Source: Pyrrhosoma nymphula
Taxonomy: Eukaryota > Arthropoda > Insecta > Odonata > Coenagrionidae
DNA: 64,000 nt
Direction of reading: 5' to 3'
Assembly (NCBI GenBank): GCA_963573305.1
Contig: OY754332.1
Span: 142,593,977 to 142,657,976, forward strand
Program-made: the position numbers and the translations under genes
Shown here: positions 32,431 to 42,412 of the stretch, in pieces
Position numbering within the stretch: position 1 is the first letter of the stretch
Layout: every line of letters starts with the position of its first letter
Notes under the pieces: generated by a model
Database searches by the model: none
The model's input: the letters and a program-made list of their open reading frames with translations, nothing else
Told to the model about the DNA's origin: nothing

Positions 32431-33539
32431 GGGCTCCCGTAACGGTGTTATGGTTATTGCCCCTCCCAAATCCACTAGGGCCCCTTTCCGAGAGGGGCCG
32501 AGAGGGGCCGGTTGTGGGTGGCTTTCCTGGATTCTTTGCTTGGAACCAGTAAATCTGCGTGTGGGGTGGTTAGCCCCACACGCAGACGTCCACCATTAGC
32601 CGGCAAAAGCCGTTACCAGGTACGCCACGGGGAGGCTGGTGGTGCGGCTTTCTTACCCTTACGAATAAATATTATTCGTTACAGTTGTAACATGCCCCTC
32701 CGAGTCCTCGGCAAGCATCAGGTTTCATTGCCGTCATAATGGCCGGAGACTCGAATTAATTATTATTTTAAGGGCAGTTTTTTCAATGGGTTTTAATTTT
32801 CCTTCACCACCTCTCTTTAATCATTCATTCATTGATTTTTTCATTTTATCATCATCCTGTTTTTTATTATCATCGTCGGCTTAGACTGCTTCCCCCTCTT
32901 TGAGGAAGTGGGCCGCGCACAGGAGAGGTCCGCCGAAGGGGCTGGTTACCACAACCTCGGGCCCCATCTCTCGGCGCATGTGGCCCCCCCTCTTCGAGAG
33001 GGGAAGCTGCCGGAAGTCTGCCCTTACGTTCATATTTTCAGTACTCATTCTCCTGTTTCATCCTTTTTTACTTAGCAAAGCACATTGCCTTCGCACCACA
33101 TGTTTTTAAATCGTTCCATATTGTTCCTTGCTTTGTGGTAGTGGAATTCTCTGGTGATCCTTCTTTCTACCATTTTCGAAGCATGTAACGGTGTAAAGTG
33201 CGTTTGGCACATAAAAAATTACGGAGTCCGTGATCCAGGAGCAGTAAAAGATATTTTTTTAATAATTGGTGAAACCTGTATTTGTTTTTGTTGTTTAGTT
33301 CCCAATGGAAATGTAACCTACCTGCTAATGTTTTCTATTTTTTGGACATGTATTTGCTTTGGTTGTTCAGCCATACTTAAAGTGTTACCTAACTGCCTGT
33401 ATGTTCTATTTATTAAAAATATTTATTTTGGGGACGGAGAAACTATGATCAATGTTTATTTTTTTTATTGGTTAGCTTTGCGATTGGTATAATTGGGGGA
33501 AAATACGCCACGTATCTTCCTCCTTCCCGTTACCCTTAA
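32431..33539. other. Region right of R4 copy C, no gene identified
   Basis: May contain the 5' end of R4 copy C, but no further protein motif is certain. Visible structure: tandem CCGAGAGGGG units (32,487-32,508), a perfect 13-bp stem hairpin at 32,554-32,586, and C-rich stretches at 32,890-33,000. An open frame at 33,154-33,492 encodes a Phe/Cys-rich hydrophobic string that matches nothing I know and is not annotated as a gene. Confidence 0.4.
32554..32586. repeat. Perfect inverted repeat (13-bp stem, 7-nt loop)
   Basis: TCTGCGTGTGGGG (32,554-32,566) pairs with CCCCACACGCAGA (32,574-32,586). A rho-type or polymerase role cannot be claimed; in a LINE 5' region it could be RNA structure. Confidence 0.7.
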
Positions 33540-33557
33540 AGAGAGAGAGAGAGAGAG
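33540..33557. repeat. GA microsatellite
   Basis: About nine GA units directly beside the CTTGA-repeat tail of the adjacent LINE, probably grown from the tail junction. Confidence 0.8.
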
Positions 33558-36430
33558 ACTTGACTTGACTTGTTTTTATTTAAACTGGGTCAGATGAGGC
33601 GAAAACGTCCCATCTTCCCCTAACCCAGTGCTCTCACTGGTACAAAGGTTTGTACAAAAAGTTTTGAAAATATTTGACAGTATTGAGTTTAAAAAAATTT
33701 AACATTTTAGTCAGGCTCCATGTTGACTTACTTCAAGCGTCCTTTTTATGCTAATCGTTATTACGGGCACTTAATGCACCACTTTGAACGTAAGCAGCAC
33801 TAGCATACATTTTGTTGGATGTTCTCATATAGTCTTTGTTCACTTGAGCATGTTTTATCAACCCTTCTTGTTCACTCCGTGAACGTCATGCTGGTTATTC
33901 TTCCCTACAGACCACTAGGAGCAGGCGTCCCGGTAGAATGTTAAGTTTCGGGTCTTCCCTGCTGGTTGGTGCTCATATCCTACCATTGGAAAGTAAATAA
34001 GAAAAATATTAACTCCAATAGAATACAGGATATTTTCAGAGAATATTACTTACAAGTTGTTTAAGTAAATGAAAAATGACTTAAAAGTACAATGTATCCC
34101 TCTTTAACCATCTACCTTGCTCTTAGAGGCAAAGAAACTATGTAATAAGTGGATACTTTACATGTTTAAAAACTTTCAAGGCCTTATGGTTTAACAAAAC
34201 CATCCATTTTCAAATTAAATTAATCTTAAAAGACCGTCAAAAATTGTAGTCAAGTCATGTAATGTAAAAGAATCAGAATATATTGATAAAACAGTCTTAA
34301 AGGAGGACTGATAAAATCAAGAAATGAGTATAAATATAAAAATTCCATAGGGGGGGAGAAATAAAAGCAATAGAAGCAACTGACAAAGCTCTTTAAGTTG
34401 TAAATGAAAACCAAGTTGTAAAAGATGGTAGCATGGGAAGTAAGTTGGTTATAAATAGGTGATAAAAGGTAACAAATAGGAGTCTAAAAATAGCTGAGTA
34501 CTAAGGGTAATAAAAAGGTTAAAAAGGTTAAAATATTATTTTTAAAATAGGTTAAAGGGTGGATAAAAAATAGGTTAAATATGGAGAGTGAGTGTGGTAA
34601 TGAATAAATTAGAATAAATAATACAGGGTGGTAGGTAAGGGGATAATAAATAGATAAAATTGGCAATAAATAAAAAATGATTGTAAAATGTTGGAAAAAT
34701 TTCCGGTAGGGAGGAGTAGTTAATGACACAATTAAGGGGACGTCTTCTGTATACCCCCTGGCCAGAAACCTCTTTAGCTTGTTTTTTGAACAGTCCCTTT
34801 TCAATGCCGGAGGTAGTGCGTTGAACGCCCTGGCGAAAGTTACGGCGAAAGAGCCACCCATCCTCTTCGTGTGCTGTTCCGGCAGCAGGAAGGAAGATGT
34901 CCCCAACCGAGTGACTCTGCCGTGCACTTCGTCCATAGTTGTGAGTTTCTCGTGCAGATACCCAGGGACCTTGTAGCGGCGCACTGCGAGCCCTATTAAT
35001 AGACAGTAGTACAATGATCCTCTCTTTGATCTTTAAAAACTTTTCCCTACCATAGATAGGGGTCAAGTGGTCTCTCAGTCCAGGTCGGAACGCGTACCTT
35101 AGACAGGCGTTCTGCGCCACTTGCATGCGACTGATGCCCTGTCCCGAAAGATCACTACATGGGAGGAGACAGTAGTCAATGATTGGCTGGATCAGCGTTT
35201 TACACAGAAGAAATTTAGTCTTTTTACGAGGTCTGAAGTGCATTCTTCTTAACTGTCTCAGCCCCCAATGCACTCTAGATATCACTTTCGGCACCTGCCT
35301 TTCCCAAGCCAAGTCTTTATTAATGATAATTCCCAGATACCGGTATGAAGAGACGTATGGGAGGTCAGCACCGGAAAGTCTTACTTTGGGGGTGCTGGGG
35401 GAGAAATAACGGGCCAACAGACGTTTGTGGCCTACCACCGTCGCTGTACACTTCATTGGATTTGTGGCCATTCCCCTAGAATCCAGCCATGCTTCGATCC
35501 TTTTCATGTCCTCGTTCATGTCCCTAATTCCCTCATCTATACTTGTGCCATCAAATGCGAGTGAGAGCAGGATGTCGTCCGCGTATAACATTAATTTACC
35601 TTTGATGCAAAGTTCGGTTAGACCGTTTATACACAGGGTGAAGAGAATAGGTGATAGACTACCCTTGAGGCACCCCATCCTTCAGCACTCGCCAACTGTG
35701 AAGAGTTCCCTGCCTCACCCGAAGCGTCATTCGTCGTGAGAAAAGATAGTCCTCCACCCAAGTCACAACCCCGTGACTAATGTTAAACTTGCTACGGGTA
35801 GATAGGAGAGAGGTGTGTCTGACTGAGTCGTACGCTCTGGTCAGATTCAGGGTTACCACGAGGGTAAGACGCCTTTTGTCTAAGGCCCCCCTCAACTCGT
35901 CCAGAACCCCTGCCAGGGCCGTTTGGGAACTGTAGTGAGGTCTGAATCCTGATTGGACGTCGCTAAGGATGTTATTGCTGAGCACACGGGAGGTAACCTG
36001 TTGTTGCACTATCTGGTCGAGAAGTTTCCCCAGGGCATTGGCTATTGCTAACGGGCGATAGTGAGAGCAGATAGTGAGAGCAGGTAGTGGGAGAGGGTAC
36101 CTTGGGCAGGGCAGGATCACTGATTTCTTCCACACCCGTGGGTACCTGCCCTGTGAAATAGACGCGTTAAATATAATAGTCAAAGGGCGCTTCAGGACAG
36201 ATACGAGCATTCGGACCATGGTCGGAGATATCTCGTCTCGGCCTGGGGTTCGGGAACGTTGCGCTGAGGCGGCGGCTTCCACGCCCCTTTCCGTTATCCT
36301 CTGAAAGTGGAATTCCGGCAAGTTAAGATTGGGGCATTCGGTATAGCTACCAGATGCCTGAAGGTCAGATACCGTAGGGGCGGTCACGAATGAATCCAGG
36401 AGGCCATTTAGGTATTTTATATTTTTAGCA
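33558..36430 (-). mobile_element. LINE-K: CR1/Jockey-group LINE, 5'-truncated
   Basis: Minus-strand copy. The 3' end is marked by a tail of CAAGT repeats (33,558-33,573 on the plus strand as CTTGA). A long AT-rich 3' UTR (about 33,575-34,700) precedes the RT C-terminus. The 5' side ends near 36,430 inside the RT N-terminal domain, next to Penelope copy 1. No ORF1 and no endonuclease are present. Confidence 0.75.
34700..36387 (-). pseudogene. LINE-K reverse transcriptase, frameshifted
   Basis: First part (35,659-36,387): TPGRDEISPTMVRM, HYRPLAIANALGKLLDQI, GFRPHYSSQTALAGV, NLTRAYDSVRH and KDGVPQG. Second part (about 34,740-35,678): GSLSPILFTLCINGL, LMLYADDILL (active site), YRYLGIIINKDLAW and the C-terminal LIQPIIDYCLLPCSDL. 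One extra G inside the GVPQGS codons puts the two parts in different frames, so the break falls on a catalytic-core motif. The catalytic Asp usually found in the D.(S/K)(K/R)A(F/Y)D box is replaced by Asn in NLTRAYD. A further frame change near 34,980 leads to HGRVTRLGTSSFLLPEQHTK and FARAFNALPPALK, the usual C-terminal block. Confidence 0.8.
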
Positions 36431-36499
36431 ATTTATGCAGATTTCGTTTTTAACACCTCCTGCCACAATTCACGAAATACTCTGCCCACGGTTTTGCTA

Positions 36500-37790
36500 A
36501 TCACACAGATACAATATTCCTCCAGAAAAAGGTTTAAAATATGTAGCAAATATCCCAATTTCTGAAAGAGATATCAAGAATTTGGCAGCAGACTGTTAAG
36601 TAGCTCTCCAAAAAGAAAGTACTTCTGTTAAACATATCATTGCTCAAGAGTTGAAGAGTCATCTGCAGCAAATTTTCAAGACGAAAGACGAGCTCCAGAA
36701 TTTGAAACGTTGAAATCCATTAGACGCACTCTAGAATCTGAGAATCTCATTATTCAAAAAGCTGACAAATTATGACGGTAGTGATAATGGATAGGTGTTA
36801 CTATATTAATAAATGTGAAAAATTCATTGAAGAGAACGGGATCAGAGAACTGCAATCAGACCCAACGTCGAAGTTTCAACTACGTTACAGCATAAGATCA
36901 CTTAAAGCAAGTGAAGTTGAAGTGGTTTGAAGTGAATTCATTGAAACAAATGAACCCCTCAGCACCCCGGTTCTTTGGACTCCCCAAAATACACAAACCT
37001 ACTGTCCTAATCAGACCAGTGATTTCGAATGTGACTGCCCCCAGCCACCTAATGGCGAAAAAACTTAAGTGTTTTCAGACAATACACAAAGTTTTCCGCA
37101 AAATACAGTATTAGTAATTCCATCGAATTCATTCACCATCTTTCGAAAGTGACCATTCCCAAGAAGAGTGTTTTAGTGTCGTTTGATGTGTGCAATCTTT
37201 TCACCAGTGTCTTCCCAAGGAAGCGCTACACATTACGGAAACCATTCTGTTTCAGAAATCTGTGCCAGCGCCCATCATCTGTGAACTTTATGATCTATTG
37301 GAGACATGCATTTCCCAAATTTATTTTCTGTTTGATGGCAAATATTTCGAACAGCCCAATGGATTAACCAAGGGATCTCCTTTGTCCCCTCTCCTGGCAG
37401 ATATTTACATGGATAAATTAGAAAAAGATCTGTTCTCCTCATCTGATGGATTAACTAAATATGTATTGTGTTGGCACCGATACGTAGACGATGTGCTTTG
37501 TGTGTGGAAAGGTTCTGACATGCAGCGGAAAATTTTTTTATCCCATTTAAATACACGGGATCAAAATCTGAAGTTCACTAGTGAAGTAGAAGAAAATAAC
37601 TCACTCAACTTTCTGGACATACACATTACGAAAATCAACAATCACCTAGAGTTTTCAATCTTTCGTAAAGATTCATACACCGATCAAGTGATTCATTTTA
37701 ATTCTAGGCATTCTTTCTCTCAAAAGTTATCTGCCTTTCATGCCATGAACCACGTGAGCAATTAATAGGTATTGTTTTATTTTTGCATAG
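36500..37790 (+). pseudogene. Penelope-like element 1: reverse transcriptase relic
   Basis: Penelope elements are a retroelement class with a telomerase-related RT and often a GIY-YIG endonuclease. Seen here in several frames: EKGLKYVANIPISERDIK (about 36,520), LIIQKADK (36,750), PRFFGLPKIHKP (about 36,968, a Penelope hallmark), RPVISNVTAPSH, then at 37,190-37,765 NGLTKGSPLSPLLADIYMD, HRYVDDVLCVW (active site), NSLNFLDIHI and FSIFRKDSYTDQVI. It stops near 37,790 before any endonuclease. At least three frameshifts. It is a different family from copy 2 at 52,385, because the shared FSIFRK region differs strongly. Confidence 0.8.
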
Positions 37791-37863
37791 TTGTTGATCG
37801 AATTGTGTGCCTTTATTTCTCTCACGCGTGAATCATACAGTGAATGAATTTTACTATTATTTA

Positions 37864-38786
37864 CCCTTTCCCTACTAACGCCGAATATATTCGGCTTTAA
37901 GTTTCTTGACCAGAAGGACGAAGGCCGAATATATTCGTCGGAGATTTTCATGACCAAGGGAACGAATGCCGAATATATTCAGCTTCTTGCTCCCCCCCCC
38001 CTTTTATGACGGTCGCGGGTACGCGAAGGCTTAGTTTCGGGACCCAACGCAGCTGGGGTTAGGCCTCACCCACGAAATCCGGGAGCAGGTACCTTTACCC
38101 CTCTTTGTGGAAAGGGACCGCGGTCATACGATTGTTTATTCAGTCATTTTGCAAAATTTATGTTTTTTTTTATTTCAGAAATTATAAACTAAGAATTGAA
38201 TTCTCTGTCTTTTGATGAGCGTTTACAATTTTTAAACGAAATTCTAAGATAAATATTAACTGAAATCTCAATTACAGTATGATACCGACACTTGATAATG
38301 CATACCCGGAATTGTTTATTTCAATATTTTGTCGTTAAATGAGTTAACATCCATTAAAATTTATTATCGGATTGGAAATGATTGTTGCATTAAATCCATT
38401 AATATTGACCGTAAAGCTTCGTTTAAAATTTGACAATGCACAGAAAAATTAGGAATTCAGTCTAAAGTCTGCAATTTAAGAGCAAGCAACAATTATGCAT
38501 GTAGCTAATACATATAAACAAATCATAAGTTGACCGCGAAACAATGCCGCAGGGAGGGTTTTAAACGCGGAAAGGAGGTAGCCCAACTACCCTCAGAGTT
38601 CGAGATAATTCGGAGTCCCTGCTGAGACGGGTCGAAAAAGGTTGGGGTCTGGGGGTGTGTGATTACCTGCGAGACCCTTCTTAACGGATGCCCCGCAAAA
38701 ATGCTCCGTACAGAGGGTACGAAAAAGTCTCTTGGGGCTCAGCGTAGCAGTCATGCTAAAGAGAGAATTCCACCGTCTCGAAAGGG
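37864..38786. mobile_element. piggyBac-like non-autonomous element (candidate)
   Basis: Left end CCCTTTCCCTACTAACGCC follows TTTA; right end CCGTCTCGAAAGGG is followed by TTAA (38,787-38,790). CCC/GGG ends at TTAA-like sites are typical of piggyBac insertions; the left site would have one substitution. The 923-bp interior has no transposase ORF. It holds a 44-bp tandem triplicate near the left end and GC-rich blocks at 38,010-38,140 and 38,570-38,780. Only about seven end bases are clearly inverted, so the case is moderate. Confidence 0.45.
37880..38011. repeat. 44-bp tandem repeat, three units, each starting GCCGAATATATTC
   Basis: Units start at 37,880, 37,924 and 37,968, exactly 44 bp apart. 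The first carries the perfect palindrome GCCGAATATATTCGGC, and each contains a CTTGACCA/ATGACCA-like word. Placement just inside a putative transposon end suggests subterminal transposase-binding repeats. Confidence 0.7.
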
Positions 38787-38790
38787 TTAA

Positions 38791-39284
38791 TACACACCAT
38801 TTGTGGATAAAAGTGAATTTACAAACCGCGTGCGTAATTATGAGGTCTCATCTATGTGGTGAATGTAACCAATCCATTCAAAATTGATTTGCTTGCGAAA
38901 ATATGCCTCCTTATTACACACGAATCCCTACATAATCGGCTCTTTAGTGCGAACCAGGAGTTGAACATTTCCAGAGCATTATTATTTTTATTGTCTTACA
39001 CCTTGACACATTTCCTCGTGAGCCTTAGTTCTGTAACGCCAACTAATCTTATTAAGATCACAATGAGAAACGATTGTCTATGAACGGATTGTTGTACTAT
39101 TACAATAGGCATCAGGAGAGTGGGTTTTTTATCATGTCCACAAAAGCATCTCTTTTCATATGTCTAATGCTGCTTCCATGCAGCTAAGTGCAAATTGATT
39201 TTTCCTGGATAATTTGTTTATCTCAGTCGCTATATATGTTTAACTCCTAAAACGTTTCCTCTCTAGATCTTCACAATGATTTAA
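38791..39284. other. Spacer with no recognisable gene
   Basis: AT-rich. The right end carries a pyrimidine-rich tract and AG dinucleotides (CTCTCTAG at 39,266; CTGCAG at 39,290) that could serve as splice acceptors for the following exon-like frame. Confidence 0.4.
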
Positions 39285-39287
39285 CTG

Positions 39288-39366
39288 CAGAGGAGTTACT
39301 GGGAGAACAAGCTGATGCGATTATACCAGCTGCAGCAGGAGTGGATATATCCCTGGGATACAGTGA
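39288..39366 (+). other. Exon-like frame, left half, interrupted by TIR element
   Basis: After a possible acceptor (TTTAACTGCAG, ending 39,290) the frame encodes SYWENKLMRLYQLQQEWIYP and runs to 39,366, where the TIR element starts. It continues in the same frame at 48,814 once the element and one TGA duplicate are disregarded. No family is recognised. Another frame is also open here, so the reading rests on the continuity with the right half. Confidence 0.45.
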
Positions 39367-39398
39367 CCAGGGGCGGAATTCTGTACATGTCGACCGAC
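39367..39398 (+). repeat. Left terminal inverted repeat of the 9.4-kb element
   Basis: CCAGGGGCGGAATTCTGTAC followed by ATGTCGACCGAC. Pairs with 48,779-48,810 with one or two differences (A/T near the tip, one G, one T). Confidence 0.65.
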
Positions 39399-39475
39399 GG
39401 CTGTCGGTCGCTACCGATGGTCGTCGCTTGGACCGACAGCCGAGCGATTCTCGACACGAGACGTACCGTCACCTG

Positions 39476-42370
39476 TCTACATCTACATCTACATATTACC
39501 CCGCAAGCCGCCTCAATAGGCGTGTGGCGGGGGGTGTTAGGACACCAGCCGCTTAAAGATAAAAAGGAAACGCTCTAATGAAATTACGCCTAGCATTTAT
39601 TGAAGTCCCTTATTGTTCGGGGGAAAAACGAATTCCCATACCTATCCATTCGGCAAAATATCTCTCTTAATTTATCGTTTCTATCGGACCTGGAAATATA
39701 GTGGGGTTCTAATATGATGTTCTCCGTGTCGCTCTGAAAGATATCTATTCTCAATTGTTCAAGCAATCTAAGCCTAGCGCGCAGCCTCCGAGTCTCTAGC
39801 GGTTCCCAGCCTAATTCTTTTAACATCTGTGTAACGCTGTCAGTACGCCCGTAGCTGTTTTTGACGAATCGCGCAGCTTTCCTTTGTATTTTATTAAGTT
39901 CCCGGACTAAGTCTTTCTGCACCGGATCCCATATGCTCGCTGCATATTCAAGGTGTGGCCGGACGAGTGCGAAATAGCACCTCTCTTTTACTTTTTCATC
40001 CGAAAATCTTCCCACAATACGCTTGACGAATCCTAGCTTCTTCAGAGCTCTGCCACAAATATTTCTTATATGTGCTCCCCACGATAGGTCCGAAGTTATC
40101 GTAACTCCTAGATACTTCACTTCATCTGTCGCCTTTATGTTAACACCATCCACAGCATATACATGGGAATAGTTGGACGACTTCCGCAAGAAATGTACCG
40201 CCGTGCATTTGCTCAGATTAAGTTCGAGTCCCCACTCTTGGCTCCACACATGAACGTTGTTTAAATCCGATGATAGAGTTTCAAAGTCAGAGTGATCACT
40301 AATTTCACGATAGATGACAGCGTCGTCGGCGAATAGACGTATTTTACTGCTAATTCGAGAGCATAGATCATTTATGTATATAATGAACAAAAGGGGTCCG
40401 ATCACGCTTCCTTGCGGGACACCTGATGTCACTTTAACGACATCAGAGCTAATTCCGTCAAGAACTACCTTTTGCTTACGATCACTCAGAAAGTCGCGTA
40501 TCCAGTTTACTACTGTTTCGTTTAGGCCGCATGACTGTAATTTGTATAAAAGTTTGTTATGAGGTACCGTGTCGAAAGCTTTCTTAAAATCTAGAAATAA
40601 TGCGTCAACTTGTCTTTTCGATTCGCCAGATTTGAAAACGTCATGAAGAAAGAGCGCGAGTTGTGTTTCACATGATCTACCTTTCCGGAAGCCGTGCTGA
40701 CAGCCATGGAGGACGTTACGACTGTCCAGGAACGTCATGATATTGCTAACGACGATATGTTCGAGTATCTTGCCTATAATCGACGTTAATGAAATTGGTC
40801 GATAGTTCCCTGGGTCGTGTCTGTTTCCCTTTTTGAATATCGGTGTAACGTTTGCAATTTTCCAGTCTAATGGTATCTTTCCTTCAGACAATGACTTCTT
40901 GAATATTATGTCTAAGAACGGTGCGATCTGTGGCGCTAACTCCTTGAGGACACGCGCGGGTATTCCCTCCGGACCCGGAGATTTACTATTTTTTATCGAC
41001 TGTAGCTGTTTAGTTATCCCATCACGTTGAATAGTGATTTCTTTCATCGGTTCCTCAGTGAATTGTATTTCAAAATTACATGCAGTATCGTCTGTGGTGA
41101 ATACACTTTTGAAGTGGGAATTTAACGTGTTAGCTTTGTCAATATTTTCGGTGACAAGTTTGCCATCATTATCAAATAACGAATCTACGGTTGAAGATTT
41201 TCCCTGAAGCTCTCTCGCATATGACCAAAAAGATTTCGGATTTTCTTCGAGTAATTCACCAAGTACTTTTTTCTTGAAATTTAGCAATGCAGAACGCATT
41301 GATTTCTTAGTTTTTGAGCGTTGCGCAGCGTAACTTTCTTTTGCTTCAAGTTCCTTCGATTTGTCACCTACCGTAGTGAACTTTTTAACCAAGTTGTACA
41401 ATTTTCTCTGTCTCTTAAGGTCCCTCCTAACATCGTTGTTATACCAGCGAGGTTCTTTACTGTCGCATTTCAATTTTTGCGGAATATATTCGTTGATTCC
41501 CCGTCGTAGAATTTTTAAGAAATATTTCCATGATTCATCAGTGCTTTTATCCTCAGTTTTAGCTACGAAATCCGTGTACGAATCATTAAGCATCTCGCCA
41601 AATTTGATGAAGTTGCATTTATCAAATAAATAAATATTGCGTTTCGGTTTTACAGCTGACTCTACTTCAATTTTTAAGGTTGCAAAAATTACTCTGTGAT
41701 CACTTATGCCGTCAATAATATCGAGCTGTTTTATCAACTTAGGATGGCTTACTGCAAAAAGGTCTAATATTTTATTTCCTCTCGTAGGCTTGTCAACTAC
41801 TTGGGAAAGTGAGTGATTAGCAAGTGTGTTGAGTAAGATCTCGCTGATTTCTCTTTTCCTAGAATTCGGTTTTACAGTGTAAGAATCCCAATTTATATAT
41901 GGCAGATTAAAATCTCCCACAATAATTATTACACTTTTACTGTCTCTCACAGTAAATGCGGATATTTGATTATCTAATTGGTAAATAACATCAATTTTGG
42001 AGTTTGGAGGTCTATAGAAAGAGCAAACATGTATACTCCTTTTGTTTCGTTGTTTAATTGTACACCACACGCTCTCTATTTCATTGTCAGTTATTTCGTG
42101 GGCGGTGCTGTGTAAATGTGATTTAACTGCTAGAAAAACTCCGCCACCTGCCCTATCGCTTCGATCGCATCTGTAGATTTTATATCCTGGAGGAAAAACT
42201 TCGCTGTCGCTTAAATCCTCAGTAAGCCAGCTCTCCGTTCCTATGACCACGTCTGCGTCCTGAAATATATGCTCGATTTCAGCGCGCTTGTTTTTAACGC
42301 TACGGCAATTAACTACTATAAAGTTAATGTCATATTTTGTCGATTGAGTGTCGGTTGGTTCTTTAGCAAT
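39476..42370 (-). mobile_element. CR1-like LINE copy 1 (nearly intact ORF2)
   Basis: Minus-strand LINE inserted in the left arm of the TIR element. The 3' end has a tail of GTAGAT repeats (plus-strand TACATC at 39,476-39,494) after a hairpin-forming GCCGCC...GGCG stretch. ORF2 covers most of it. The 5' boundary is uncertain: sequence from about 42,370 on returns to CGAC/GTCGG-rich TIR-element sequence. ORF1 is absent. A second copy of the same family at 62,116 shares the 3' end. Confidence 0.8.
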
Positions 42371-42412
42371 GCAAGCGACGCAAATGTCGATGCAAGCGAC
42401 GATGTGCTGACG
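39590..42412 (-). CDS. CR1-like ORF2: endonuclease plus reverse transcriptase, uninterrupted
   Basis: The longest intact ORF in the window. From 42,250 it encodes 886 residues, and the frame stays open 54 codons further to a TGA before 42,412. I extend it because the extension carries the endonuclease start INFIVVNCRSVKNKRAEI; no ATG is found, so the true start may be lost by 5' truncation. Residues counted from 42,250: TESWL box at 5-9, GDFNLP 112-117, SDHRVI 183-188; RT from about 400, with NYRPISLTS near 482, FLDFKKAFD 552-560, SGVPQGSVIGPLLF 609-622, LFADDAVIY 639-647 and KYLGVTI near 713; C-terminus with RTIRDFNKC. Endonuclease nicks target DNA and RT primes on it. All expected catalytic residues look present. 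CR1 versus L2 or other clades is not resolved. Confidence 0.9.
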   Translation of the reverse strand, partial: RQHIVACIDICVACIAKEPTDTQSTKYDINFIVVNCRSVKNKRAEIEHIFQDADVVIGTESWLTEDLSDSEVFPPGYKIYRCDRSDRAGGGVFLAVKSHLHSTAHEITDNEIESVWCTIKQRNKRSIHVCSFYRPPNSKIDVIYQLDNQISAFTVRDSKSVIIIVGDFNLPYINWDSYTVKPNSRKREISEILLNTLANHSLSQVVDKPTRGNKILDLFAVSHPKLIKQLDIIDGISDHRVIFATLKIEVESAVKPKRNIYLFDKCNFIKFGEMLNDSYTDFVAKTEDKSTDESWKYFLKILRRGINEYIPQKLKCDSKEPRWYNNDVRRDLKRQRKLYNLVKKFTTVGDKSKELEAKESYAAQRSKTKKSMRSALLNFKKKVLGELLEENPKSFWSYARELQGKSSTVDSLFDNDGKLVTENIDKANTLNSHFKSVFTTDDTACNFEIQFTEEPMKEITIQRDGITKQLQSIKNSKSPGPEGIPARVLKELAPQIAPFLDIIFKKSLSEGKIPLDWKIANVTPIFKKGNRHDPGNYRPISLTSIIGKILEHIVVSNIMTFLDSRNVLHGCQHGFRKGRSCETQLALFLHDVFKSGESKRQVDALFLDFKKAFDTVPHNKLLYKLQSCGLNETVVNWIRDFLSDRKQKVVLDGISSDVVKVTSGVPQGSVIGPLLFIIYINDLCSRISSKIRLFADDAVIYREISDHSDFETLSSDLNNVHVWSQEWGLELNLSKCTAVHFLRKSSNYSHVYAVDGVNIKATDEVKYLGVTITSDLSWGAHIRNICGRALKKLGFVKRIVGRFSDEKVKERCYFALVRPHLEYAASIWDPVQKDLVRELNKIQRKAARFVKNSYGRTDSVTQMLKELGWEPLETRRLRARLRLLEQLRIDIFQSDTENIILEPHYISRSDRNDKLREIFCRMDRYGNSFFPRTIRDFNKC

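Noticed and set aside
33154..33492. 112-codon plus-strand frame rich in Phe, Cys and Ile
   Set aside because: AT-rich sequence gives such hydrophobic strings by chance; no motif, no exon signals and no known relative.
37880..38011. CRISPR-like array
   Set aside because: Only three units, no spacers of even length between identical repeats, and a eukaryotic transposon setting.
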